From NCBI GenBank assembly GCA_005881435.1, contig VBHP01000087.1, forward strand, positions 1 to 40,417: a DNA stretch of 40,417 bases, read 5' to 3'. The notes beneath the pieces are model-generated. The model had not been told where the DNA came from and did no database searches. It saw only the letters and a list, made by a program, of their open reading frames with translations. Shown here piece after piece: positions 1 to 8,067 of the stretch (the stretch's first letter is position 1; each line of letters opens with the position of its first letter). This DNA comes from Chloroflexota bacterium (lineage in GTDB: Bacteria; Chloroflexota; Limnocylindria; P2-11E; CF-107). The translations under genes and the position numbers were made by a program.

Positions 1-1
1 G

Positions 2-361
2 CTCGATCGCGTCGTCGCGCCGGAGACGAATTCGATCGCGGTCCTGGTCGCCCACACCACCGGCTCGCAGCTCGGCTGGCTGCACCTCGCCGCAGGTCGT
101 GACTTCAAGCGCGACCGCGACGCCGAGTTCCGCACCCGGCAGCAGAGCGCGGCGGACCTTCGGGCGCTGATCGATCGCGCCGCTGCCGCGACCCCTGGGC
201 TGGTGCGTGCCGCGATCGACGGCGGTCTCGAGACGGTGCGCCGCCGCCGCGACGACAACGAGGAGCTGACCGCGGGCTATTCGCTGATCCATGCGCTCGA
301 GCACGTGGCCGAGCATGTCGGCCAGATCGAGCTGACTCGGCAGCTCGTGACCCGCGGCTAA
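2..361 (+). CDS. DinB-family protein, C-terminal part (5' end outside window)
   Basis: The reading frame is open from base 2 and ends in TAA, giving about 119 residues. The stretch LVAHTTGSQLGWLH near the start and SLIHALEHVAEHVGQIELTR near the end show the spaced histidines of the DinB-like four-helix bundle, whose members bind a metal and often act as thiol-dependent transferases. The spacing of these two helices is what I would expect for helices 2 and 4. The stop shares one base with the ATG of the DUF429 gene, so the two are probably co-transcribed. The substrate cannot be told from sequence. Confidence 0.72.
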   Translation, partial: LDRVVAPETNSIAVLVAHTTGSQLGWLHLAAGRDFKRDRDAEFRTRQQSAADLRALIDRAAAATPGLVRAAIDGGLETVRRRRDDNEELTAGYSLIHALEHVAEHVGQIELTRQLVTRG

Positions 362-1152
362 TGGACCAACGGGAGCTCGACGATCTGCTCGAGTTCCTGC
401 TCGACCCTCTCGTCGTCCGTGACGAGAAACTGCGCGCCACGCTCCGCGCTCGCTGGCGCGAATGGCAGCTGCGTCATGCCGAGCCGGCGCGCCTGCCGCA
501 GCGGCCGGATCGGGTCGTCCTCGGAATCGACGTCTCGGCGTCCCATGGCCTCGACGTCGTGCTGCTGGGCGTGGATCTGCGACCGACGAAGATCGCGAAC
601 CTCCGCGTCGACGCGCTGGAGCGATTCATCTCCGAGCACTCGCCCGAGGCGGTCGCAATCGACTCGCCGCCGGCGTGGGCGCGGGCCGGCCGCTCGCGCG
701 TCGCCGAACGCCAGCTGGCGCGGCTCGGCGTTGCGGCGTACGCGGTTCCGTCGGATGGCCTGCAGACGCGCTTTCACGCCTGGATGCGCGTCGGCTTCGA
801 GGCGTTCCTCGCGGCCGAGCGCGCGGGCTATCCGCGCTACGTCGACGGCGCCGCGCAGCACACCGCGCTCGAGGTCTTCCCCTACGGCAGCGCCGTCGCG
901 GTCGCCGGTTACCGCCCGAAATTGGCGAAGGCCCGCGAACGATCGGACTGGCGCCGGGGGATCCTGGCTCAAGCCGGGGTCGACATCTCGTTGCTGCGTA
1001 CGACCGACCAGGTCGATGCCGCGCTCGCGGCGCTCACGGCGCTGCGCTCGCTCAACGGCGACCGCGTCGCGGTCGGCGATCCCGATGAAGGCGTGATCGT
1101 GCTGCCGGTCGCGGAGCTGCCTGACGGCGGTTGGCCGTTACGCGCGGCCTAG
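361..1152 (+). CDS. DUF429 family protein (predicted RNase H-fold nuclease)
   Basis: A protein of 263 residues. After a charged helical N-terminus of about 50 residues comes the core with GIDVSASHGLD (about residues 55-65) and AVAIDSPPAW (about 97-106). These are the acidic beta-strand motifs of DUF429, a family with an RNase H-like fold and no firmly established role. The motif TALEVFPYGSA, also typical of the family, lies near residue 175. The ATG overlaps the upstream TAA, indicating translational coupling with the DinB-like gene. The N-terminal helical extension is longer than in minimal family members. The function is unknown; a nuclease activity is only inferred from the fold. Confidence 0.75.
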   Translation: MDQRELDDLLEFLLDPLVVRDEKLRATLRARWREWQLRHAEPARLPQRPDRVVLGIDVSASHGLDVVLLGVDLRPTKIANLRVDALERFISEHSPEAVAIDSPPAWARAGRSRVAERQLARLGVAAYAVPSDGLQTRFHAWMRVGFEAFLAAERAGYPRYVDGAAQHTALEVFPYGSAVAVAGYRPKLAKARERSDWRRGILAQAGVDISLLRTTDQVDAALAALTALRSLNGDRVAVGDPDEGVIVLPVAELPDGGWPLRAA

Positions 1153-1548
1153 CTATTTGCCGCCCTCGAGCTCTTTCTCGGTGCCGGGCTTGATACCCAT
1201 CCGCTGACCGAACGAATCCGCGCGATACGAGTCCATCTCCGCCCCGGTATCGGGCCGAAGGGCGAAAGGCGCGAGGGCGAAGAGCAGCGACTGCAACGTC
1301 GCGGTGTCGCTGGTCCAGCCCTCCGCCAACCGCGCGAAGCGGTCGCCGAAGAACGTCAGAAAGCCGTTCGGCCACGCCAGCCAGCGGCCCTCGCGTTTGG
1401 CGTTCGCCCCGGCGGGAGCGTGCGCCAGGTGCGTGAGCGCGAAGGCCATCTCTCTTTTCGCCACCGGATCCTCGCGCCACGACAGGAGCGCCTCGTGCGG
1501 CGGCATGCTCTCGCCGCACACGTCGCACACGAGGTCGTACTCGGCCAT
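1153..1548 (-). CDS. Small hypothetical protein with N-terminal CxxC zinc-ribbon-like motif
   Basis: A protein of 131 residues that starts MAEYDLVCDVCGESMP. The CxxC pair at residues 8-11 suggests half of a zinc site, but no second pair follows, so a complete zinc finger is not assured. The rest is rich in aromatic residues and arginine (REGRWLAWPNGFLTFFGDRF) and has no family I recognise. It converges with the DUF429 gene: its TAG begins at the base after that gene's stop. Its 5' side faces the repeat region at 1554-1663. Confidence 0.6.
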   Translation of the reverse strand: MAEYDLVCDVCGESMPPHEALLSWREDPVAKREMAFALTHLAHAPAGANAKREGRWLAWPNGFLTFFGDRFARLAEGWTSDTATLQSLLFALAPFALRPDTGAEMDSYRADSFGQRMGIKPGTEKELEGGK

Positions 1549-1553
1549 CTCTT

Positions 1554-1663
1554 GGGCTAAAAGTAGGTCAAATCGAAAAGGGAAAGGGTCTGGGCAGATC
1601 CTTTCGATTTGTCTTCTGGGTCAAAAACTAGGTCAAATCGAAAGGGTCAAGGGTCTGGGACAA
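1554..1663. repeat. Direct and inverted repeat cluster upstream of the AOR gene
   Basis: Two imperfect direct copies, at 1565-1595 and 1630-1661, share AGGTCAAATCGAAA, a G-rich spacer and AAGGGTCTGGG. Between them an inverted copy (CTTTCGATTTG, 1601-1611) can pair with either the first copy (10 bp, 1569-1578) or the second (11 bp, 1634-1644). The two hairpins exclude each other. The element fills the space between the divergent small hypothetical gene and the AOR gene. It could be a REP-like mobile repeat or a switchable leader. No similar copy was noticed elsewhere in the window. Confidence 0.7.
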
Positions 1664-1672
1664 TCGATCGCG

Positions 1673-3430
1673 ATGAGCGAACTGCGTTTCGGGTCGTGGG
1701 GCAAGCTGCTCCGCATCGATCTGACGTCGCGGAGCGTCACGACGCAGGAGCTGGGCGACGAGTTCTTCCGCCGCTACCCCGGCGGCCGGAGTCTTATCGC
1801 CTACGTCCTGCTGCGCGAGACCGAGCCTGGCCTCGAGCCACTGTCGCCGGCGAACCCGCTCATCTTCGCCCCCGGCGTGCTGACCGGCACCCCGCTGTCC
1901 GGCGCGTCGCGCCATAGCGTCGGCGCCAAGTCGCCGGCATCGGGTGGCTTCGGCGAAGCCGAGGTCGGAGGGTTCTGGGGCGCGGAGCTGAAGCGGGCAG
2001 GTTGGGACGGCATCGTCGTCACCGGCGCATCGCCGACACCGGTCTATGTCTGGATCAAGGACGACCAGGTCGAGATCCGCGATGCGGCACACCTGTGGGG
2101 GTTGGAGACCGGCGAGACCGAGGAGGCGCTGAAGCTCGAAGTCGGCGAGCGCCTGTCGCGGGTCTGCGAGATCGGGCCGGCCGGAGAGAACCTCGTCCGC
2201 TTCGCCGGGATCGTGAACGACTACAAGGACATCGCCGGTCGGGCGGGCATGGGCGCGGTGATGGGCTCGAAGAAGCTGAAGGCCATCGTCGTGCGCGGCA
2301 CGAAGCAGGTGCCGATGGCGGACAAGGCCACGGTGCTGAAGAACGGCCGCTGGGTCGCGGACACGCTTCAGGAGAACCATTGGCCGTTCCACAACTACGG
2401 CACGGGCATGGGTCTCGAGGGCTACACGAAGGTCGGTGGCATGGCCGTCCGCAACTACGACGGCGGCCCGTTCGAGCAGGCCAAGGACATCAGCGCCGAA
2501 GCGCTGGTGGACAAGGGCTACCGCATCAAGATGGAGGCCTGCTGGGCGTGCTCGGTGCGCTGCAAGAAGGTCGTCAAGCTCGAAGATCCGTACCCGGTCG
2601 ACCCCAAGTACGGCGGGATCGAATACGAATCCGTGGCGGCCATGGGCGCGGACTGCGGCGTGGGGGATCTGGCGCTGCTGTCGAAGGCGAACGAGCGCTG
2701 CAACGCGCTGGGCATGGACACCATCTCGCTCGGCGCGGTCATCGCCTGGGTCATGGAGCTGCGGCGTTCAGGTGTTCTGCCGCAGGCCGAGTTCGATGGC
2801 GAGCCGGTCGAGTTCGGGCGCGGGAAAGCCTTGCTCGCGGGGATCGAGGCCATCGCGCGCCGCCGCGGTCTCGGCGACGTCCTGGCCGAAGGCTCGCGCC
2901 GCGCCGCGGAGAAGCTCGGTGGCAAGGACGTGACCATCGAGACGAAGGGTCTGGAGCTGGCGATGCACGACCCGCGGCAGCGCACCGAATACGGCCGCAG
3001 CGTGCGTGTCTCGTACATGACGAGCCCGACAGGCGGCGATCACATGCTCTCGAATCTGCGGCCGCGATCGATGCGCAACAGCGTCGGGATGTGCTTCTTC
3101 TTGAAGTACAACGACTCGCAGATGCTCGAGATCGTCAACGCCACGACCGGCTGGGGTCTGACGCTCGACGAGCTGATGGCGTTCGGCCAGCGCGGCGCGA
3201 CGCTGGCCCGCCTGTACAACCTTCGCGAGGGCCTCGGCGCGGCGGACGACGTGCTGCCGAAGAAGCTGCTCCAGCCGCAGGTCGCGGGGCCGCTGTCGAA
3301 GGTCCGGCTCGATCCGGACGAGCTACGCGCGCAGGTCCGCGCGTATTACAAGGACATGGGGTGGTCGGAGGACGAAGGCCGCCCCACCCCCGAGACGCTC
3401 TCGCAGCTCGGCATCGCCGTCATCGCCTGA
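1673..3430 (+). CDS. aor: Aldehyde:ferredoxin oxidoreductase family protein
   Basis: A protein of 585 residues, normal for the family (about 600). These enzymes oxidise aldehydes to acids using a tungsten bis-pyranopterin and one [4Fe-4S] cluster, passing electrons to ferredoxin. The cluster ligands are visible as C290-x2-C293-x3-C297 and C474. The pterin-binding signature AGRAGMGAVMGSKKLKAI lies near residues 188-205. I chose ATG 1673 (MSELRFGSWGKLLRIDL), which matches the usual N-terminus; longer in-frame versions run through the repeat region. No clear ribosome site precedes it. The stop overlaps the ATG of the hydrolase gene. No dedicated ferredoxin or MoaD-like partner gene is adjacent. 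The true aldehyde substrate is unknown. Confidence 0.93.
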   Translation: MSELRFGSWGKLLRIDLTSRSVTTQELGDEFFRRYPGGRSLIAYVLLRETEPGLEPLSPANPLIFAPGVLTGTPLSGASRHSVGAKSPASGGFGEAEVGGFWGAELKRAGWDGIVVTGASPTPVYVWIKDDQVEIRDAAHLWGLETGETEEALKLEVGERLSRVCEIGPAGENLVRFAGIVNDYKDIAGRAGMGAVMGSKKLKAIVVRGTKQVPMADKATVLKNGRWVADTLQENHWPFHNYGTGMGLEGYTKVGGMAVRNYDGGPFEQAKDISAEALVDKGYRIKMEACWACSVRCKKVVKLEDPYPVDPKYGGIEYESVAAMGADCGVGDLALLSKANERCNALGMDTISLGAVIAWVMELRRSGVLPQAEFDGEPVEFGRGKALLAGIEAIARRRGLGDVLAEGSRRAAEKLGGKDVTIETKGLELAMHDPRQRTEYGRSVRVSYMTSPTGGDHMLSNLRPRSMRNSVGMCFFLKYNDSQMLEIVNATTGWGLTLDELMAFGQRGATLARLYNLREGLGAADDVLPKKLLQPQVAGPLSKVRLDPDELRAQVRAYYKDMGWSEDEGRPTPETLSQLGIAVIA

Positions 3431-4758
3431 TGGCGGACCGGCGCTTCGGCGAGCTGGTCGCGCTCGCCGAGGAGCGGATGCGCGAGCTCCAGGTACCGGG
3501 CGTCGCCGTTGGCCTCATCGACGGCGAACGCGAAGATCGCACCTGCCTGGGCGTGGTGAACGTCGAGCGCGGGCGCAGGGTCGACGCCGACTCGGTGTTC
3601 CGCATCGCCTCGATCACGAAGACGTTCACGGCCACCGCTCTCGTCGCATTGCAGGAGCGCGGCACGCTGGACCTCGACGCGCCCGTCCGGCGCTATGTGC
3701 CCGAGTTCAGACTGCGTGACGCGGACGCGACAGCTCGCGTCACGCTGCGCCATCTGCTCGCGCATACCGGAGGTTGGATCGGCGAAGATCCCCCGGACCA
3801 CGACGGTCCTGATGCCCTCGGCCGCGTTGCCGCGTCGTGCGCCGAGGCGCAAGGGCTCGGCGCCCCGGGCGAATTCTTCTCGTACAACAACGCCGGCTAC
3901 ACGGTGGCCGGCAGAGCGCTCGAAGCTGTTACCGGCCTGCCCTACGAGGCCGCGCTGGACGACCTGGTACTGGTGCCGCTCGGCCTGCGACAGTCCTCCT
4001 TCGGGACGCAGACGGGCGAGAACGTCGCAGCCGAGCACACCATTCGCGACGGTTCGCCCGCGATCGTGCGCGACGACAGCACCGCCGTGCGTTCTTCGTT
4101 TCCTGGCGGCGGGTTGCGCTCGACTCTGACCGATCTGCTTCGCTACGCGCGCTGTCAGCTCGGTGAGGGACCCCAGGTGCTGTCGGTTCGCGCCGCCGCA
4201 TCGATGTGGGAGAAGCAGGTCGCGACCGGGATCCCCAACAGCTGGAAGGCGATCTCCTGGTTCGTCGATGAGCGCCAAGGTGTTCGACTCTTGCACCACG
4301 GCGGGGCGACCGTGACGCACATGTCGCTCCTCGCGTTCGTGCCCGAGCGGCGTCTGGCCGTGGCCGTTCTCACCAACGGTGTGAACGGGACAGCCCTGAC
4401 GTGGGCCGTGGCGCGGCGCGCCGTCGAGCTCTACGGCGGGGCGCGGCCGCAATCCGAGCCGCGACCAATCGACATCTCCGCCGCGGCCCTGGCCCAGTAC
4501 GCGGGCACGTACGAGTGGCCGACGTCGGACGTGCGGCTCGCCGCAGCCGGCAACTCGCTCGAGCTGCGCATGACCTGGAAGGGATACGTCTCGGATCGGC
4601 CACCGCTGCCCCCGATGCGTCTCGCGTTCTACGCGCCGGATGCGGTGTTGTGCGTCGACGGACCCCTCGCCGGTCAGCACGGGGATTTTCTGCGCGACGA
4701 TCGCGGCGCGGTCCGATTCTTCCGCTGGAACCTGCGTGCCCGGCCGCGCGCTGGTTGA
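3430..4758 (+). CDS. Serine hydrolase, beta-lactamase class C / penicillin-binding-protein-like
   Basis: A protein of 442 residues in the beta-lactamase (Pfam Beta-lactamase) superfamily. The three active-site motifs are present: SITK (S61 nucleophile, K64), YNN (Y152) and HHGG (289-292) in place of KTG. It has no signal peptide, so it is probably a cytoplasmic esterase or peptidase rather than a resistance enzyme. A C-terminal beta domain (roughly 360-442, with YAGTYEW) is typical of family members acting on D-amino-acid peptides or esters. The ATG overlaps the AOR stop (TGATG), so the two genes are translationally coupled, although a biochemical link is not obvious. Confidence 0.88.
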   Translation: MADRRFGELVALAEERMRELQVPGVAVGLIDGEREDRTCLGVVNVERGRRVDADSVFRIASITKTFTATALVALQERGTLDLDAPVRRYVPEFRLRDADATARVTLRHLLAHTGGWIGEDPPDHDGPDALGRVAASCAEAQGLGAPGEFFSYNNAGYTVAGRALEAVTGLPYEAALDDLVLVPLGLRQSSFGTQTGENVAAEHTIRDGSPAIVRDDSTAVRSSFPGGGLRSTLTDLLRYARCQLGEGPQVLSVRAAASMWEKQVATGIPNSWKAISWFVDERQGVRLLHHGGATVTHMSLLAFVPERRLAVAVLTNGVNGTALTWAVARRAVELYGGARPQSEPRPIDISAAALAQYAGTYEWPTSDVRLAAAGNSLELRMTWKGYVSDRPPLPPMRLAFYAPDAVLCVDGPLAGQHGDFLRDDRGAVRFFRWNLRARPRAG

Positions 4759-4803
4759 CGACGCGTTCCGACCGCACCGTCGCGTTGTAGGATTTCTGAT
4801 CGC

Positions 4804-5370
4804 ATGCCCAGGGGGAGCTTGTCAACGATGCCGCGCGCGCTGCTGGCGTGGTGGACGCAGGATCTGCATGCACTGGTCTTTGGCCTCGCCGCGGGAATCG
4901 CCTGGGGTCTGCTGGCCGCCGGCAGTTCGGTGCCGCGCGGCTATCTCGCGAGCGACGGAGGCACAGAGGTCGCCTATCTCTACGGACCGAACGTCACGAC
5001 CATCCCGGCGGCGATTTTCCTCGAGCAGCATTACGACACGACGGTCAAGGTCTTCATCGCCTACCTCCTCTTCGTCGGCCTCGCCGGCTGGGTGACCTGG
5101 CAATGGGTGCGCGACCTGCGAGGAGCCGGTCCGCTTCCGCGGCTGGTACAGGGGCTGGATCGGTACGCGCTGGCGCTGCTTCTCGGTGGCGCTCTGGGCG
5201 CCTCGCTGTTCGGTCTGGCCCGGTTGGAAGCGTTCTTCAATGACGCGTACCCGACGACCGCCGACCTCATCGTCGGCCTGCTCTTCGTGTTCCTCCCGGC
5301 CTACGGCGGTGTCGGTTTCTTCCTGCTCTGGGCGCGGCGGAAGCGGTTGAGCCGGAAGCAAGGTTCCTAG
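4804..5370 (+). CDS. Four-helix integral membrane protein of unknown function
   Basis: A protein of 188 residues with hydrophobic segments near residues 22-42, 80-100, 118-140 and 155-178, separated by short polar loops, and a basic C-terminus (ARRKRLSRKQGS). I do not recognise the family. ATG 4804 is used; a second ATG at 4828 would remove eight residues and is equally plausible. A TAGGAT hexamer lies 10 bases before ATG 4804, suggesting a very short leader. It sits between the serine hydrolase and the GntR gene, with no clear tie to either. Confidence 0.7.
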   Translation: MPRGSLSTMPRALLAWWTQDLHALVFGLAAGIAWGLLAAGSSVPRGYLASDGGTEVAYLYGPNVTTIPAAIFLEQHYDTTVKVFIAYLLFVGLAGWVTWQWVRDLRGAGPLPRLVQGLDRYALALLLGGALGASLFGLARLEAFFNDAYPTTADLIVGLLFVFLPAYGGVGFFLLWARRKRLSRKQGS

Positions 5371-5374
5371 GCCT

Positions 5375-5404
5375 TTGACCCTGGCGCCGCCCGTCTGCTA
5401 ACTT
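5375..5404 (+). promoter_or_regulatory. Candidate promoter of the GntR gene
   Basis: TTGACC (5375-5380) is separated by 18 bases from TAACTT (5399-5404), which is preceded by TGC, an extended -10 arrangement. A start near 5411 would give a leader of about 15 bases holding the strong purine-rich ribosome site AGGGGGAG before ATG 5426. TTCCCC and GGGGGA (about 5403-5424) form an imperfect inverted repeat over the expected start point, a possible autoregulatory operator. Confidence 0.5.
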
Positions 5405-5425
5405 CCCCGCCAACGCGAGGGGGAG

Positions 5426-6196
5426 ATGTCTGACATCGGACATGTTGCGTCGGTGGTGGCGCAGCTGGCGCATGGGGAGCCGCTTCCGCAAGCGGTAGCG
5501 GATTCGCTCCGCCAGGCCATCGAAACCGGGGGGCTAGCGCCGAACGAGCAACTGCCTTCCGAGCCCGATCTCGGCGCGAGACTTCGAGTGAGCCGCGCCA
5601 CGGTGAGAGACGCGATCCGCATCCTCACCGTCGAAGGTCTGGTCACGCGACGACGGGGGATCGGGACCTTCGTCTCCGGGGTGACGAGCGGATTGCTCGG
5701 CGCGAGTTTGACCAAGCTCACGAGCACCACAGACCTTATCCGCCAGCACGGATACCGGCCCGGCAGCGCGGGCTGCCGGGTCGCGACCGGCGTCGTCGAC
5801 GCTCGGGTCGCGGAGATCTTCGATCTCGAGCCCGAGGCTCGTTTCGTACACGTCTCGCGTACGCGGCTGGCGAACGGCAGGCCGGTGATCCACTGCGAGG
5901 AGTTCGTGCCGGAGGACGTGCTCGGTGTCACCGGCGGCGCGCTGCGGAAGCGTGCCGGCGACTGGTCGCTCTACGACGAGCTGCGACGAGATGGCATTCG
6001 CATCAGCACCGCGCTGTGCAAGGTCGCGTCGGTCGTCGCTTCGCCGGAGCTCGCCGAGCGCCTTGGCGTAGCGCCCGGTCATCCACTGCTGCTGCTGAAG
6101 CAACTGCACCACACCAAAGAGGGCCGGCGAGTCCTCTACTGCGAGAACTTCCACAACAGTGAGCGGATCGAGCTTCACGTCGTCCGCCGGGCATGA
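5426..6196 (+). CDS. GntR/HutC-family transcriptional regulator (wHTH + UTRA)
   Basis: A protein of 256 residues. The N-terminal winged helix (about residues 20-85) has the GntR signature LPSEPDLGARLRVSRATVRDAI and the wing RRRGIGTFV. The C-terminal UTRA effector domain (about 100-250) belongs to the HutC/FrlR/NagR-type sensors, which bind small sugars, sugar phosphates or amino-acid derivatives. It has its own promoter and lies directly upstream of the ECF transporter and catabolic genes on the same strand. Local control of that cluster is the natural inference. FrlR, the fructosamine regulator, belongs to the same subfamily. Confidence 0.9.
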   Translation: MSDIGHVASVVAQLAHGEPLPQAVADSLRQAIETGGLAPNEQLPSEPDLGARLRVSRATVRDAIRILTVEGLVTRRRGIGTFVSGVTSGLLGASLTKLTSTTDLIRQHGYRPGSAGCRVATGVVDARVAEIFDLEPEARFVHVSRTRLANGRPVIHCEEFVPEDVLGVTGGALRKRAGDWSLYDELRRDGIRISTALCKVASVVASPELAERLGVAPGHPLLLLKQLHHTKEGRRVLYCENFHNSERIELHVVRRA

Positions 6197-6368
6197 CCGG
6201 GACGTCATCGCTCGAAAAAAATGGAGCCAATGGATCGGGGGTGAGGAAAGCGGAAAAACGGCATCCGCGGCGCGCTTGCCGGGGCTGAGCAACCGACGGT
6301 GGCGCGCGTAGGACTTCGTGCGCTCAATCCATAGCCGGCGGGAGGCCGGGAAGGCGGCGGTCAAACAA
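6197..6368 (+). promoter_or_regulatory. Spacer/leader between the GntR gene and the ECF S gene
   Basis: These 172 bases hold no gene. Local pairings are visible: GCGGA/TCCGC, CGGCA/TGCCG, and a 7-bp arm GCGCGCG (6302-6308) with CGTGCGC (6317-6323) around an 8-base loop. A purine stretch GGGAGGCCGGGAAGG precedes the start at 6369. This is where an operator for the GntR protein or a structured leader would be expected. I could not match it to a known riboswitch consensus (TPP and cobalamin were considered). Confidence 0.35.
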
Positions 6369-7088
6369 ATGCAGATCGATTTTCTAGCGACGCTGTTCGG
6401 CGAGGGACCACTACATCCGGTCCTCATCGGGCTCGCCCTGCTGGGCATGGTCCTCGCCGTCGGCATATGGATCCTCGAATTCTCCGGTCGCACCATCAGT
6501 AGGGAAGGCATCGTTCCCAACAACGTGCCGTGGAACGCGACGAGCGTCGCGCTCCTGGCGGTCGCGGCGGCCGTGTACATCGCCGGCCGTCCAATTCAGC
6601 TCCAGTTCATCCCCGGGATCGGTGGCTTCAATCCGACGTTGTCTCTGGCCCCGATCTTTGCCGTGCTGTTCGGACTACCTGGCGCGATCGGCGTGACGTT
6701 CTCGATGCCGATCGGCGACGCGATCTCTGGTGCTCTGACTCTCGGATCGGTGGCTGGCTTCCTGTCCCACACTTACGTGACCTGGCTGCCATACAAGATG
6801 GTTCGTGAGCCGAACTTCAAGGTTCCGGCAGCCATCGCCAGCTATTTCCTGTGGGGCATCATCATCGGGCCGATCATCCACTCCATCGTCATCCCGGGAT
6901 GGCTCGACTTCACGCACGTCTTGCCACCTGCTGTCGCCTGGGGTGCCGTGACGCCCGCGATCCTCATCAACCACGGCCTCACCGCGGTCGTGGTCGCGCC
7001 GATCCTGATCTCGATCCTGTACCCCTTGGTAAAGGCGCGTGGCCTCTACTGGAAGGACCGGTATCAGCCCGGTCGGCACGCCGCGTAA
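6369..7088 (+). CDS. ECF transporter S component (substrate-binding membrane subunit)
   Basis: A protein of 239 residues with about six hydrophobic segments. The region FNPTLSLAPIFAVLFGLPGA followed by SMPIGDAISGALTLGS matches the architecture of S components, which carry the substrate pocket of energy-coupling factor importers. Start ATG 6369 (MQIDFLATLF) is preferred over 6318, whose extra residues are basic and outside the fold. The gene is followed by two EcfA ATPases and EcfT, so this is a dedicated (group I) transporter. Being placed in a catabolic operon, it probably imports that pathway's substrate. S components usually serve vitamins or metals, which makes this context less common. 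Confidence 0.75.
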   Translation: MQIDFLATLFGEGPLHPVLIGLALLGMVLAVGIWILEFSGRTISREGIVPNNVPWNATSVALLAVAAAVYIAGRPIQLQFIPGIGGFNPTLSLAPIFAVLFGLPGAIGVTFSMPIGDAISGALTLGSVAGFLSHTYVTWLPYKMVREPNFKVPAAIASYFLWGIIIGPIIHSIVIPGWLDFTHVLPPAVAWGAVTPAILINHGLTAVVVAPILISILYPLVKARGLYWKDRYQPGRHAA

Positions 7089-7119
7089 CGCGGACGGATG
7101 GTGATCCGGAATTCGTCGG

Positions 7120-7149
7120 GACGGGGACCGCGACGACGCGGTCCCCGTC
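7120..7149 (+). terminator. Perfect 12-bp hairpin between the S gene and the first ATPase gene
   Basis: GACGGGGACCGC (7120-7131) pairs perfectly with GCGGTCCCCGTC (7138-7149) around the loop GACGAC. No T-run follows, so it may be a partial terminator, an RNA-processing or stability element, or a barrier that keeps expression of the S subunit above that of the ATPases. It lies 32 bases after the S stop and 30 bases before the EcfA start. Confidence 0.6.
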
Positions 7150-7179
7150 GCCGCTGTCGGACCTGCTGGAGCTCAGCAC

Positions 7180-8067
7180 ATGGCCAGTGAACCGTCGGCG
7201 GGAGATGTCATCGCCGTAGAGGGGCTGACCTTTCGCTACCCCGTCGGAAAAGAGGATGTGCTCGCGGGGATCGATCTCCGTGTGCGAAACGGTGAGTTCC
7301 TCGGCATCACCGGCTCCTCCGGAGCCGGAAAATCGACCCTCTGTCTGTGTCTGCGAGGGCTGATACCGCATTCGCTCGGCGGGCAGATGAAAGGAGCCGT
7401 GACCGTCGCCGGCCGCCGCACGACGGAGGTTTCGCCGGCACAGCTCGGCGAGAGCGTCGGACTCGTATTCCAGGACCCGGAGGCGCAGATCATCGGCCTG
7501 AGCGTCGAGGAGGACCTCGCGTTCGGTCCGGAGAACTACGCCTGGCCGAGAGACCGGATCCGCGAGCGTATCCGCGAGGTGCTCGCGATGGTGCGGCTCG
7601 AGGGTTTGGAAACGCGTGAGACCTACAGTCTTTCCGGCGGCCAGAAGCAACGTGTCGCGATCGCCGCCGCGCTGATGATGCTGCCGCAGGTCCTCATCCT
7701 CGACGAACCGACCTCGGAGCTCGACCCGATCGGCAAGGAAGAGGTCTTCGCCACGATCCGCCGGCTGAAAGAGGAGCGAGACATCACCATCGTCATGGTC
7801 GAGCACGCCGTGGAGCAGCTGGCGCAGTTCGCCGACCGGATCATCGTCATGGACAAGGGCCACATCGTCGCGGAGGATCCGCCGCGCGCTCTGTTTCGGA
7901 ACGTCGAGCTGTTCCACCACCTCGACGGCGAGCGGGTGCCGCAGGTCGCCGAGGTCCTCTTCGCCCTGGAGCGCGACGGTCTGCTGCAGCCCGATCAGTT
8001 CACGCCGCTCGAAGATGAGGCCGTAAGGGTGCTCGCCGCCGGTCTCGAGGGACGACATGGCTACTGA
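7180..8067 (+). CDS. ecfA1: ECF transporter ATPase, first subunit
   Basis: A protein of 295 residues and a complete ABC ATPase. Walker A is GSSGAGKST (about residues 46-54), the signature is SLSGGQKQRVAIA, Walker B is VLILDEPTSELDP and the switch histidine is in MVEHAVEQ. It should heterodimerise with the next gene product to power the S/T membrane pair. Its 3' end overlaps the start of the next gene by 11 bases. The C-terminal extension of about 60 residues after the switch region is typical of EcfA proteins. Confidence 0.92.
   Translation: MASEPSAGDVIAVEGLTFRYPVGKEDVLAGIDLRVRNGEFLGITGSSGAGKSTLCLCLRGLIPHSLGGQMKGAVTVAGRRTTEVSPAQLGESVGLVFQDPEAQIIGLSVEEDLAFGPENYAWPRDRIRERIREVLAMVRLEGLETRETYSLSGGQKQRVAIAAALMMLPQVLILDEPTSELDPIGKEEVFATIRRLKEERDITIVMVEHAVEQLAQFADRIIVMDKGHIVAEDPPRALFRNVELFHHLDGERVPQVAEVLFALERDGLLQPDQFTPLEDEAVRVLAAGLEGRHGY

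Noticed and set aside
2002-3427. Long open frame (plus frame 1) overlapping the AOR gene
   Set aside because: Arg/Gly-rich antisense-type composition without motifs; it is a high-GC shadow that only becomes real at 3430 as the serine hydrolase.
6197-6368. TPP or cobalamin riboswitch before the ECF S gene
   Set aside because: A GGGGCTGAG string resembles part of TPP, but the matching second conserved segment is missing; no cobalamin box is found.
7120-7149. Operon end after the S component gene
   Set aside because: The hairpin is strong, but no U-tract follows and the ATPase and EcfT genes are functionally inseparable from the S component; an internal regulatory hairpin is more likely.
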